Shown piece by piece: positions 11,541-22,389 of a DNA stretch of 64,000 nt. Under the pieces are notes generated by a model. That model was given only the letters and a program-made list of their open reading frames with translations, was not told the DNA's origin and did no database searches. The stretch comes from Crocodylus rhombifer (lineage: Eukaryota; Chordata; Crocodylia; Crocodylidae). Location of the stretch: the NCBI GenBank assembly GCA_038503035.1, contig JAVSML010025537.1:1057946-1121945 (forward strand). Reading direction: 5' to 3'. Positions within the stretch are counted from its first letter, which is position 1, and each line of letters opens with the position of its first letter. The position numbers and the translations under genes were made by a program.

Positions 11541-11833
11541 GTTAGTAGGATTGTTGCCAGGAAATCAAGGGAAGAGATTGTACCCCTCTTCGCACCGGTG
11601 AGGGCACATCTGCAGTACTGTGTCCAGTTTTGGGCCCCTTCCTCCAGAAAGGATGTAGAAAAGTTGGAGGGAATACACTGGAGGGCAGTGAAAATGGTGA
11701 GAGGGCTGGGGTTCATGACATATGAGCAGAGGCGTATGTGTATAAATGCCCATTTAGAAGACAAGATGGGGAGGGGATTTAATAGCAGACTTCAACCACT
11801 TTAAGGCTGATTCCAAAGGGGATTGAGCTAGAC
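11541..11833 (+). mobile_element. CR1 (subfamily of 45650), segment 1 of 3
   Basis: RT C-terminal region: 'gcacatctgcagtactgtgt', 'ttgggccccttcctccagaa' and 'ggatttaatagcagacttca' correspond to 46430-46675 in the copy at 45650-46985. It stops at 'ttgagctagac', and the same 'gagctagac' resumes at 13811, where the CR1 continues. The break is therefore an insertion site. Confidence 0.85.
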
Positions 11834-12124
11834 CAATGGTGGGCAATTATTTCGGCTGAAGGGCCGCTTAACAACTTCTAGTGAGCTGTTGTGTGCCACA
11901 AGAGTAGCCCTGCCCTTTAGAAGTACCCCACCCCTTAATTGCCATTTTGGGATTGGAAGTCCCACCCCTAACCCTGACATTTACCACCAGAAGTCATCAT
12001 CCCCTGTTTTCATCCACCCCATTCCCCCTCCCCCTTGTCCCCAGAAGTACTCCTTTTGGGAGGGGGTTTACCATCTTGGAATGACAAAAAAACCAAATCA
12101 TATACTAAAACTCAAACATAATTT

Positions 12125-12345
12125 CAGAGTTCTTAGGGGCTGGAAGGGACCTTACAGAGCATTGTGTCCAGGCCCCCAGCACTTGGGCAGGAAAGACCAC
12201 TGGGACCAGCAAGACAGGTGTCAAGACACTTTTTGAAGATTGTCAGGGTGGGTGACTATACCACCTCTAGGGGAAACCTGTTCCATGAGGAAATGTTCCT
12301 GCACGGAGCCCATGACTTCCCCAGGAAATCCTCTCCTTGCACTTC
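12125..12345 (-). mobile_element. CR1 3' end fragment, minus strand
   Basis: On the minus strand this reads as a CR1 3' end: 'aaggtcccttccagccccta' at about 12130-12155, preceded by the RT C-terminal coding end (a reversed 'accacctctaggggaaacct'). It is nested within the hAT-like element. Confidence 0.7.
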
Positions 12346-12349
12346 CTGT

Positions 12350-12665
12350 CCCCACATGACAGACCAAGTCATACGAGGACAGGCTGAAAGACTTGTGATT
12401 GTTCAGCCTGGAGAAGAGAAGGCTCAGAGGGAACTTGGTGGCAGCCAATAAGTATATCAAGGGCGTACATCAGAGCCTGGGGTAGCAACTATTCACCAAG
12501 GCCTTCCCAGGGGAGGACTAGTAATAATGGGCACAAACTGACTGAAGATCGCTTCTGACTACACATAAGAAAATACTTCTTTACAAGTTGATTGCTGAGG
12601 GCTTGAAACAGGCTCTCCCCCAGAGGTGGTACAGTAGTCCACCCTGGTGATCTTCAAAATCTGCT
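12350..12665 (+). mobile_element. CR1 fragment, plus strand
   Basis: 'gtcatacgaggacaggctga', 'ttgttcagcctggagaagag' and 'taataatgggcacaaactga' are the CR1 RT C-terminal region, ending at 'ggtgatcttcaaaatc'. It lies tail-outward next to the minus-strand fragment at 12125-12345. Both are inside the hAT-like insertion, so both post-date it or were carried by it. Confidence 0.7.
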
Positions 12666-13029
12666 AAAGTATATTAATTTTATTTCAAAAAAATATTTTT
12701 ATCTGATTTTACATTTTGCATAGTGTATATAGAAATGATTGCATAATAACTCAATATAAGGTATTACTCTTGTATATTGTGTGTGGGAGTGGATTTGTGA
12801 GGGGTGTGTGGGGAGCTTGTGAAGGTGTGGGCGGGGTTGTGGGTGGGTGTGGACCCCCTTGCCACATGCCCCCCCCATGGCATATAGCCCCCCCCACCAG
12901 TGGGAGCAGCAGGTGGCAGGCCCTTGGGGCACTCATGGCCTGCAGCAGGCAGAGTCCCGCATTGGTGTGCAGCTCCAGCTGAATCATGGGAACTGCACTT
13001 CACGGTATGGAGCCCTCCTGGCCTGGCCT

Positions 13030-13415
13030 GCTAGCATGCACCTTCAAGCCAGACTGAGCTGTCTCCATGCCAGGATTTGTTGCTCCTAGCACTATAGGCA
13101 GGAGCCATGTGCCATCAGATGGGCTGGCTCTGTTTCCATGTGGGTCTTCCAACACTCCAGCAGGGAGCTGCACACGGAGGCACAGAACCTGCCTGCCCCA
13201 ATGAAATGTGGACTGGGAGCCTCAGGGAGTTGCATGCCATCGGGCCAGGCGGACTCTTTGCTTCCACATGCAGCTCCCCGCTGGAGTGCTGGAAGCTCCA
13301 TGTGGAGGCACGGAGCTGGCCCTGTCTGACCCGATAGCACGGGGCTTCTGCCTGCAGTGCCAGGAGCCCCACATGCTGGCACGGAGCCAGCCTGGTCTGG
13401 TTCAAAAGCCAGGGT
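13030..13415. repeat. Long imperfect palindrome (foldback core)
   Basis: Left arm 13030-13180 and right arm 13262-13415 are reverse complements over about 150 bp. For example, 'cactccagcagggagctgca' near 13150 pairs with 'tgcagctccccgctggagtg' near 13270. The loop is about 80 bp. This is the core of the hAT-like element. Confidence 0.75.
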
Positions 13416-13811
13416 AGGATTTGTGCTGCCACGTGAAGCTCCCGGGATTCAGCTGCAGTCAGTTGCCTCTGGGGAGCTCTGCCTGCAGTGGGCCAGGAGC
13501 ACTCTGAAGACCTGCTGCCAGCTGCTGCTGGTGTCAGGGGCTGTGTGCTGTAGGGGGGCATACCCACCCACCCCCCACTGGCAGGAGCTCCCCTCCCCAC
13601 TCAGCATCATGCTCAGTGCCTCCACATGGGGCTCCCAGGTGAAATTCTTGGAGTTTCGTAGTGGTGGAAGGACTGCCTGGACCAATGGCATGCAACCTCA
13701 AAGCCCACCTCCCTCTGGCTTTTATAGGGGCAGCCACAAGCTGGTAATTGTTTTTTGGAGGGGCCCTGAGGGGTTGGATCTAGCTTTTGGGCTGTATTTT
13801 GCCTGTTCCTG

Positions 13812-14076
13812 AGCTAGACTTTTCTCAGTGGTGGCAGATGACTGAACAAGGAACAATTGGTCTCAAGCTGCAGCAAGGGAAGTTTAGGTTAGATATTAGA
13901 AGTAATTTTCTCACAAGGAGAGGGTAGTAAAATACTGGAACAGGTTACCCAGAAAGATTGTGGAACCTCCATCCTGAAAGGTTTTTAAGACCTGGCTAGA
14001 CAAAGCCTTGGCTGGGAAGATCTAGTTGGGGATGGTCCTGTTTTGAGCAGAGAGCTGGACTTAATGACCTCCTAAG
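13812..14076 (+). mobile_element. CR1 segment 2 of 3
   Basis: This continues the CR1 from 11833: 'tctcagtggtggcagatgac', 'gaacaaggaacaattggtct' and 'tggggatggtcctgttttga' parallel 46710-46920. It is cut at 'gacctcctaag' by the second hAT-like insertion. The first 8 bp (13812-13819) are the right-hand TSD copy. Confidence 0.85.
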
Positions 14077-14723
14077 CATCTAAGGTGTGCAGCTGCACAC
14101 AACTAAAAGTCTGGCTGTGCACTAACTTTTCAAGGCCTCACACTGGGAGAGGAGCTGAAGGTAAGCTCTGAGGTGATGCGGGGGTGGGGGCCTGGCGTGG
14201 GCTCCACTGGCTCCAGGGAACTGATCCGCTCCCCTGCATTGCCTTGGGGAGCGAGGAGGCATGTGGCATCAGGGCCAGGGAGTGGAGCAGTTCCCCAGAG
14301 CCAGCAGAGCCTCACTTGGGGCAGGCAGTGGCTCCTCCCTGAAATGAGGCAAGGCAGGGATGGAGGCTGGGGCTGCGGGCTGGTGCACACTCCACCAGCT
14401 CCGGAGAACTACTTTGTGGGCTCTGCCAGCTCCAGGGAAGTGTTTCACTCCCCAGCCCTGATGCCACATGCCTCCTCACTCTCCGAGGTAATGCAGGGGA
14501 GCGGAGCAGTTCCTCAGAGCTGGTGGAGCTTACGCCAGGCCCCAGCCTCCAAGCACCAACCTCTGCTGCCTGCCCGGGTGAGGAGTGAGGAGCTTACCTT
14601 CGGTACATGTCCCACGCTGCACCAAAAGGGAGAGGCAGGACTGAAGCAGCGCACTCACGGACCGGAGCAGGATGCTCACTGACTCGAGCAGCATGCTTAC
14701 GGTATTTCTTAGAGGAAACATTG
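14077..14723. mobile_element. GC-rich foldback hAT-like element, 647 bp
   Basis: It is flanked by 8-mers ctcctaag (14069-14076) and cttctgag (14724-14731), 6 of 8 identical, and interrupts a CR1 3' end. The left end is 'catctaaggtgtgcagc'; the right end reverse-complemented is 'caatgtttcctctaagaaat', both carrying TCTAAG. The interior is a whole-element palindrome: left arm about 14172-14310, right arm about 14417-14558. 'gatgccacatgcctcctcac' near 14460 is the complement of sequence near 14250-14275. No transposase. Confidence 0.8.
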
Positions 14724-14772
14724 CTTCTGAGGTCCCTTGCAACAGTAGTTGTCTATGATTCTATGATCTCAA
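14724..14772 (+). mobile_element. CR1 segment 3 of 3 (3' terminus)
   Basis: 'tgaggtcccttgcaacagta' then 'ctatgattctatgat' is the terminal repeat of this CR1 subfamily (compare 46940-46985). Segments 11541-11833, 13812-14076 and 14724-14772 rebuild a single 5'-truncated CR1 of about 600 bp. Confidence 0.85.
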
Positions 14773-17239
14773 CATATGATTACTGATTTTTTATGCTTTT
14801 TTTTTTTTTTTAATAAGTTATTTTTGTTATCTTTTTACCCACTTGGTATCAGAACTAACTGTGATTCAAGAGTATTTCACCATACAGGCTTGCCCACTCT
14901 ATGAGAAGGGATCCATCTTTTCCAAGTGTGTAACCAGACAAAGGTATGACGCTTCTAGCTGGCAAAATCTCCTTTGCTAAGGGTTGGCAAGGCCTGAGCA
15001 GGACGGATGGGGCTGAGGCATCACAACCCCAAGGAACTGGCCTCTGGCATATCTCAGCTCGTTCTCAGTGGTCAAGCAGCAGACAGCAGCAAAGGGTTTG
15101 GAGCCAAAAGATACTCCACAGGCATGGAAGCATGCCACTATGGTGTCTCAGGCTGCATACACACATTCAATTCTTCCAGAACAACTCTCCCAGGTTTGTT
15201 TTCCTGCAAGAAAAACTGACCTGTAAAGAAGTTCAAGCAGAGAAGAAGCAACCTTGTAGTGCAGACACTGGGCTGCCACATGTCCCTAGTGCATGAATCC
15301 AAGATGGCTTTGCAAGCTTCTATTCTTTTTTTAAAGTGAATGTAGGCAGGAATCAGCAGGGTCAGGGAAGGTGGGGGCAGGCTGTGCGCCCCCCCAGTAC
15401 TGTGTTTTTTCTTCCAGAATGGCCACTTTTACTTTGGGACAAAAATGAGAATTTCTGTACTCTTGTGGTTTTTCCTGAGAGAGCAGGGACTCTCCATGGA
15501 GAAACTGAACATCTGTCCAAGCCCACGCCCAGGCTACATCTGGGGCTGGGGCACATCACACTAGATTATTCCTTTTTACATGAAAAGTTTGCATTGTTGA
15601 AAAACTTCTGTATTCCCTTTGAAGTCTTAGTCTTGATCTATAAAGTATACTAAACATGTTACCAGCTAGCTACTTCAGGAACTGCCTCTTTCTTTGTGGA
15701 ACATGACACTTCAGAGGAACACTGATGAAAGCCAAAATATGATGAAATCATTTTGGTTCCAACAGCTGCATTTATTTGTGAGGAACCTTTCCTCAGTAGT
15801 CACACCCCTGCAACAAACAGATGGATCCCAAAATGTACATAGTATTTAACAATACATGCCTCATTTACCCATCTGTGAGAAAGAGAGAGTTAATGAACTG
15901 TCTGAAGTCACTAACAAATGGGTCCTAGATTTTTCAGTGATGTGCACATAACAAATGCTTAAGCTTGATAAGGGTCTCTGTGCTTCTTTTCAAGTGCTTA
16001 TGCTGATTACTTAGATTTTCAGTACCTCTTGACAGAGTTTTGTGATTCTCTGGTAATTATTTTCATAAACCTCCAGCCAATCTTACTTCACTCCTTCTGA
16101 CTGAGTGCGAATCTCTAAATCAAAGTTTGCCAAATTGTGCAGTACTTTCAGAATCCAGCTTGTGCGTTAAAGTTTATTTTCAAGCAGATGCCATTTAAGT
16201 CTACTGAGATGAAGTCATCTGTTAACTGCTATTTACATTTTTCCTTGGATCCAAACTTTCTATAATGGCTTTTCCTTAGTAGACCCTCTCTAATGTAGCC
16301 ATGTTCTCAGAAAGTGCACTAACTTCAAAAATTCAAATATATGGTTCTTTTTAAATTCATGCCATCTTCTTTAGTAGCTGCAATACATCATCTTTTTCAT
16401 GTGGACTGAAGTTGCTGTGAGCCCTAAGTTTTGGGAGAGAATCTTATGGTTAAAGGAGAGGGCTCAATAAATGTTTGCTGTCTTTCAAAGTTCCATCCAT
16501 AGTTTCCCCTACATATATTTATTTCAATAACGTTATTACAATCAATGCATAAATTAAAATAGTCATTTCCATTTTAGTCTATCTTTTATTTTTTTTTGTA
16601 ATGCTTTATTGTCAATTAACATTTTGTTACTGATTAGCTAACCTACATTTGATAAATAAATGCAGTATTACTTCCTGTAGGTTGCTGGTCTGCATATTCA
16701 AGTCACTTTACATTGGGTGCGCCTGGGCTAGTTGCTCTGAAAAGCCTTAACATCATGGTTCTCTCGAGAGATGTTACTGCAAGGGATGGAAAAGCCAAAT
16801 GTGCCATGCAGAGAGTAGACTTGCCTCTTGCTCAGAGGTGAATGGAGATGTGTCTTTGGCACCATTCCCAATAGGAAGGGGTTTGCCATAGGTGTGAGTT
16901 GGAAGCTTGGGTATAGCCACTGGCAAATTTCAGGATTTCTACAAGGTAGAAGGTACAGCTTGACACTATATTAACTGTTTTGAGCAGCCACTTCTTCAGA
17001 GGATCTTCTTAAAACACTGTTTGTGTGTGAATATACGTAGTAGAAATCCTAGCAATATGAGCTGTACTTCCAGGGGCCCTGCAGTCAATACAGAGATACA
17101 GAGCTTCTGCATGGATGCTTTTGCATTTCCAGGAGAACATTGATGTCTGGCTCCTGATGATCAGATCTCCTGCCTTTTCTCTTGTGGGATAAATCCCTTG
17201 GATGTTAAAGGAAGAATGTGATAAAAATTCTGTCATGAT
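14773..17239. other. Non-coding DNA, with one dispersed repeat
   Basis: No gene is supported. A 16-base T run lies near 14797. The segment 15400-15545 is a dispersed repeat described separately. The rest shows no terminal repeats that I can recognise. Confidence 0.5.
15400..15545 (+). repeat. Dispersed repeat shared with 63370-63490 (inverted)
   Basis: The reverse complement of this stretch parallels 63380-63490: 'atgttcagtttct', 'aaaccacaag' followed by 'gtacag', and a 'gagatttt'/'gagaattt' line occur in the same order. This indicates two diverged copies of an unidentified interspersed element in opposite orientations. Confidence 0.55.
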
Positions 17240-17995
17240 TGTGGGAGGGTAGCTGGGTCTACCTTGGTCTCCCTCTGAACTTACCTGCCACAACTTTGAT
17301 TGAGAAAAACAATGTTCAGTATTATTCTTTGGGGCGAGAAAACCACCACAAACCACCCAGATGGTAAGCTTTCCAGTGCTGGTTTTATTCTTAGCGGGGT
17401 TACATTGTTGCTTCACCATACTAATTACCTCATTAGTGAGTGAAGCAATACAGCCACTTTAATAACTTATATACGTTGGGGAGTGTCCCGGGGACAATAG
17501 TCTATTCTGGTGCGAGCAATACCTCGCTAAACAATACTATCTCCCTGTATCTGATCATGAACCTAACCCTGTCCTCCACTGTCCGATGGAGCGAATGGCT
17601 CTGCACCGCTTTTGCTCCTGTATGCCACTGGGGACCCTCTACTTCAGGGGAGCCCCAGATCTTCCTTGAGTTATCTGCATCAGCCATGGGCCTCAGGTGA
17701 GTACCCCGAGTCCTTATCAGCTGGTCATGGCATCACAGGGTCTGCAGTCCCTGGCTTTCCTTGTTTGTGGTCTCACTTCTTTCCCTCTCTCCTTCCTCCG
17801 TGATCCACTTCTCTTCCTCTAGTGCCCAAAGGCAAAATGCGTTCCCTCACTGCTGGGCTTATATAGGTGGTGGTGAGCTGATTACCCTGATCTTCCCCCG
17901 GTATGCACCTCCCCTCACCTGTGTGAGGTGCTTTCCATGGTTACCTGCTCCCATGATCACCCTAGTAATGGGCTCCTACCTGAGCCCCTGTTACA
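17240..17995 (-). mobile_element. Solo LTR with perfect 5-bp TSD
   Basis: On the minus strand this 756-bp block starts 'tgtaacaggggctcagg' and ends 'ctaccctcccaca', the TG...CA (TGT...ACA) form of a long terminal repeat. Flanking 5-mers are identical: atgat at 17235-17239 and 17996-18000 (plus strand). In LTR sense there is a TATA box ('tatataag', 17859-17866), then a polyadenylation signal aataaa (17394-17399) followed by a GT-rich stretch, giving a U3-R-U5 order. No gag/pol-like sequence lies next to it, so it is a solo LTR left by recombination. The family (Ty3/gypsy-like or endogenous retrovirus) cannot be told from the LTR alone. Confidence 0.8.
17859..17866 (-). promoter_or_regulatory. 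TATA box of the solo LTR
   Basis: 'tatataag' on the minus strand, about 135 bp into the LTR and about 460 bp upstream of the LTR's aataaa signal. This is a plausible element promoter driving transcription leftward. Confidence 0.5.
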
Positions 17996-18000
17996 ATGAT

Positions 18001-20756
18001 AATCTTCAGTATTTTTCTCCTCTTTTCTTTTCTCCACACTGAAGTGGATGTAATAAGAGAGACAAAAGGAAAATATTAAGTATTAATTGTCTTTTTTGGT
18101 AATGTTCAACCCTTGTTATGGTGATTTATTAAGCTCCATTTTTCTACTCACTAAATAAGGCAAAAATGTTATTAACAGATGATTTGGGAGAGAATTATGA
18201 ATAAAAAATTTGTATGTGGTATCTTGCTAATCTGTATAACACTGGTTTAGTTCCTGAATGGTTTGGACTGTAGCTTCCATTGTGTTTTCACCTGGATTCT
18301 TTGGACACTTTGTGGATTCTGTTCAAGAGGCGTTTTAAGTGTGATGCAATTGCTGGGTGTGATATAATTGTTGGGTCAGTCTTAGTTTTTTGCTCTAATG
18401 TCTGCAAAGGCAAGAGTTTTATGTGTGAACTCTAAGATCTGACCTGGCCACCACTCCCTCTATTGCTCTGGCTGTGGCCTCAGTGACAGTCTGTAGGGCA
18501 TCCTCCCCTCCTGCATGCTTCAAACTCCTGCCCAAGTGGCAAAGTGGCACAGCCCCAGTACCCGGAGATCCCATGGCAGCATGCAGTGAGGGAGCTGAGT
18601 TCAGGGATGACCACAGGGGGGTACAGTATTGAGGCAGGTGGGCTGCCCATACTTGCAATACAGCAGGGGGTAGTGCACAGCCCAGGGGAATCCAGCTTTC
18701 ACTAGTGTGACCTGTAGAACATATCACTGTCACTGCTATGGACCCGGGCTACTTAGATGTTGGAAAGCCCTGCTCTATTGGAAGTATAACTGTTTCAACT
18801 AAGGTGCTTTTAGCTTAGTTTATGTAGTGTCAGTCTCAGGACAGAATACATCATCTGCATTTTCTTCAGATTTTTGGTAAGGAAAAATGTTTCTTCTTCA
18901 GAGCTCTCTTTTTTTTGTCCACAAGAGGAAGGTTGTCCTTACAGAACATTACAAAAGTTTCTGGTCAAAGGGGTCGCAGGGAGAAAACACAACATTTTAT
19001 TTCCACTTTTACTGCATGTAGCAGCCTGCTAATCTATAGCTTTCTATTGGTTTTTAAAACTGCAAGACCCACTGGCGTTCAATAGGAGCTGATTAGCTTC
19101 CTTTCTGTCATCCTTATTATTTTCAGCTTAGATTTGTTTTTCCGTTCCTACTATTCTATTATGAGGCAGGGGGAAAACCATGCTCTATTTCACTTCGCTT
19201 TTTTATTTGTACTCAAGAGGGAAGGAATTTCAACAAATTACAGGTTTAGAACAAAAATCACTTAAAAGTTTTGTGAGTAATTCAGAAACCTGTTTATACA
19301 AGGCAGTGATATTAATATGGCTTCCAGTATCACAAATTCTCATGAATCCACAAAGTATGTTATGCTTTGAACTGTACAGATTGTCATTAGGAGTGTATCT
19401 TCCTTAGAAATAGTTCTTGGACCTTTATCTTTTACATACGTGAGTTGCACATTTATGCTGCCCTGAGGTCCTCTCTACATGTTATGTGTATTGTGGTTAT
19501 TGGGTCTCCCATTGGTGCAGTGGGAGTTGGTGCAGGGGGGATTGCCTGGGGTTGTGATCCTGGGCTCCCCTTACACTGGCAATAAGACGTGATAGGGTCT
19601 GATTTTGGAACCCACAATCACCCCTCCTTATTTCTAATACATTTACTTTGTTTTTAAAAAAATAATAAATGCATAATAAATAATACATCCTCCTACCATG
19701 CCGATATGGATCGCATATTAGGTCCTATCACACCTTTACCTGACCATCTACCCCGAAAACTAAAATTCCAGCTTTAGCACCTCTGTTTCTCTCTGGGGCT
19801 ATTCCAGCTAGCCCCAATATGTTTTATTTCCTCTAAAGGAATTCTTTTTCTTGGGAGCAAAGACAACCAACATGTTTGCAGTGAGACAAGGCAGCCTTTT
19901 CAAAACAGGATGGCTAGAGCTGCACAATCCCAGGCATGTCCAGTACACCTGAACCCTCTGGCATGTCCCAGAACCTAGGCAGCAAAGGCTCATTGAACGT
20001 ATTCCTTCATGACATTCCAGAGGCTGAGGTCTTAAGAGCAGCTGTAGATAGAAGTGCCAAGATAGGTTTCACTGACAATTTCAAGATTTAGCGTAATGAC
20101 AGGTGGGCCAGAGTGCTCAGGTGTTCAGGAGCATGAACCTCTAGCAGTGGTGAGAACATCCTGTAGACATGCTCTCAGTCTTACCCTGCACTAGGCAGCA
20201 ACATGTTTAGTACTGTCTTGATCACACCTCATTTCTTTGTTTCAGACGACAATCATATTCAGTTCATGGGAGCTGCTACCCTTCCCTCCCTCAAAGTCAG
20301 GTAGGGGAGGGGAATCTCTTTGTCCCTGTAGTGGTTTAAATTTATGTTCTAGTCTAATACATCTCTAGAGTTGCATTCTTAATTGACTGCTCTTGACAGT
20401 TCATTCTTACCCATCCATTTATGGCCAACACACTTCTCTTATTTTGCCCTTTTTTGAAAAAGAAATTAACTATTTCAACTCCAGTCAGTAAGAATAAAGC
20501 AGTGAATGGGGAAAACTAAATGATGTGTGCACTTCATGGAAAGGATCCAAAAAGTTTTTCATGCACTCAGGTGGGGGTCAATATTCTGGGCAGGTGTGCC
20601 ACATTAGCTCAGCACCCTCCCAGAGTGCCGCTCTGATCCCCTTCCTCTACCCAGCTGGCTCCTCTTCTCTCTGTTTCCTGCCATATCTGCTGTTGTGTTG
20701 TCTGTAGCACTCTTACTGCAGGTTGACCACCCTGGCTCTACACAAATTCTATATAT
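18001..20756. other. Non-coding DNA, nothing firmly recognised
   Basis: There is no gene. A GC-richer patch at 18420-18770 ends in 'gttggaaagccctg', which resembles a hAT-type right end, but I found no partner end or TSD. Near 19640-19690 there is an A/T-rich run with several 'aataaat' words. Confidence 0.45.
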
Positions 20757-21130
20757 ATAAGGGCTTAGTCCATCTGTCTGTCTGTCTGTATTACTCTTGG
20801 AGCACTCTGCTTGGTTGTCTGGGCAGCCAATCACAATGCTTACTGAAACAACTAATCAGAGTGCTCCACATAGACAGACAGCTGGATGCGGAGCGGGGAG
20901 GGGAGCGGGTGGATGTGGAAGGGGGGGTGGTGTGGCTGGATGTGGAGTGGAGTTGGCATGGGTGGACGCGGGGGGGCGGGTGTGGCTGGACATGGAGTGG
21001 CCGCAACAAGGTACAGTGAGCAGTTGCCATGTGCAAGCTGCCCTTGTGCACTCCTGGCTCCATCCTCCCTGCCCCCCCCCCCCATCATTCTTGACAGGCA
21101 ATTTGCTAGTATAATAGAAAACCCTGTGGG
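20757..21130. mobile_element. Probable foldback element with (TCTG)n and inverted repeat
   Basis: A (TCTG)n run near 20773-20788 begins an inverted repeat. About 20778-20818 ('tggagcactctgcttggtt' core) pairs with 20852-20884 ('aatcagagtgctccacatag' core), with a loop of about 33 bp. A G-rich tract (20890-21010) and a C run near 21074 follow. 'tctatatatataagggctta' on the left and 'tagtataatagaaaaccctg' on the right may be its ends, but the boundaries are not proven. Confidence 0.5.
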
Positions 21131-21396
21131 ACATTATACTCATTGTAGCTAGAGTATTAAGTTGCTTTAACTTTAGATGTGTGAGACTGATTGGGCATCT
21201 CTTCTAGTCTATCTCATTTTATAGTTTTTCAAGTCCATACATTTGAAGTTAAAGGAAGAGTTCAGTTTGGGAGAAAAGAACAAGCTGCATATAATTACAT
21301 GAAAATGTTAATGATGAAACAACCCAGCAAAGAGGAAAACAAATTCTTCTTTACAGAAGTTTAGCTGTTTGGTGGTACAGCCTCAATAGAGGCACT
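21131..21396. other. Short non-coding spacer
   Basis: AT-rich sequence between the foldback element and TA-flanked copy 3. I see nothing recognisable. Confidence 0.5.
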
Positions 21397-21398
21397 TA

Positions 21399-22186
21399 GT
21401 ATATTTACCCAAATTACAGAATCACCCTGTCTTTAAGATGACCCCCAGTGATTAGAGTCTATAGGTAGAAAATTTATAAAACTGTTATAATTTTCTATGT
21501 ATAAAATCTTTTATTGGAGGCCCATTTTGAATTTGTCCCTTCTGCCCTCATCGCTGCAGTGCGGAAAGGAGTGGCAGGGAATCAGGCAGTGGGGGAGGAA
21601 CTAGAGGAAATAGTAGGGCAGGCAGTTGGGGGAAGCAGTCTGAGGGATCAAATAGCTTGACCCCTGGCCCTTGCACAACCACCACTTGCCACTCTTGCTG
21701 TCTGCCCTCCTCCCCCCTGCCACCTTGCTTTATCTGCCTCCACTCCCCCCCCCCCCCTTTGCTGGCTGCTCTCTGCCACTTACCCTCTAAATCTGGCATA
21801 GCTACTGTAGCAGCGACGGCAATGGGAGCTTTAGCACAGCCTCTGGGGCCTAGCTAGAGCTGCCACCACTTCAACACCTGTTATAGGGCCAGGCTGGGAC
21901 TGGAGCAACCACATGCTTCATGCCCAAGGCTGGGTCAGGGTTGGAGCCATGCCAGAACCAGAGGGCAAGTGGCTTGGGGATAGAAGCTGCAGAGGGAGAT
22001 GGTGGAGAGGGGTATGGGGGGAGGGAGGCAGCAGGCAGCAACTGTGGCTCAGTTTGGGCCTGGGGCCAGAGCCACAGCAGCTGCCTGTTCTCCTGCCACT
22101 TTGTACTCAAATCCAAGATGAGGGGCTTTTTATTCCCATGTTAAATGGGGGAAAAGAAGCCACATCTGGGATTTGAGTAAATATAG
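21399..22186 (-). mobile_element. TA-flanked inverted-repeat element, copy 3
   Basis: The target dinucleotide TA occurs on both sides (21397-21398, 22187-22188). The left end is 'gtatatttacccaaatta'; the right end reverse-complemented is 'ctatatttactcaaatccc'. Orientation is opposite to the 50199 copy: the subterminal hairpin ('aaatttataaaactgttata') lies near 21470, and the 'aggggctttttattcccatg' line near 22117 matches the reversed left side of 50199. The interior is G/C-rich with purine runs. No transposase. Confidence 0.75.
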
Positions 22187-22200
22187 TAAATAACCTAGGG

Positions 22201-22389
22201 CAAGAGTGATCAAATAGTATGGGCAGCCTCTGTGTGTGGCACACTACAGGTGGGGAGGGGACAGGCAGATAGGGCAAATAGCAGAAACCAGAGTAGTAGA
22301 TCAGGTAGGGAAAGGGGTTTAGAAGGGACCTAGGGTGCAGGGCTAATGTGTGGCATGCTGACCAAAAAAAAAAAGTTTAGTTCCCACTG
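22201..22389. mobile_element. Possible short hAT-like element
   Basis: The left end 'caagagtgatcaaatagtat' and right end 'agtttagttcccactg' (reverse complement 'cagtgggaactaaact') have the CAG..GTG-type form of hAT termini. The flanking 8-mers, acctaggg (22193-22200) and tcttagag (22390-22397), agree at only 5 of 8, so the call is tentative. Its first 30 bp are duplicated exactly at 25074-25103. Confidence 0.4.

Larger units (their letters stand above)
11834..13811. mobile_element. GC-rich foldback hAT-like element with perfect 8-bp TSD
   Basis: It is flanked by identical 8-mers, agctagac at 11826-11833 and 13812-13819, inside a CR1 whose reading continues across. The left end is 'caatggtgggcaattattt'. 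The right end, reverse-complemented, is 'caggaacaggcaaaatacag', which fits a hAT terminus of the cagggGTGGGCAAA type. The interior hosts two CR1 fragments (about 12125-12665) and a long imperfect palindrome (arms about 13030-13180 and 13262-13415). No transposase frame is recognisable. Confidence 0.8.

Noticed and set aside
13115..13812. Several overlapping open frames of 150-160 codons on both strands
   Set aside because: They come from the palindrome and GC-rich core. No recognisable protein features.
14173..14682. 169-codon plus-strand frame
   Set aside because: Inside the foldback element at 14077-14723. The repeated phrases in it are the two palindrome arms, not protein repeats.
18420..18770. 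Complete hAT-like element
   Set aside because: Only a right-end-like 'gttggaaagccctg' is seen. No left end or 8-bp TSD could be matched.
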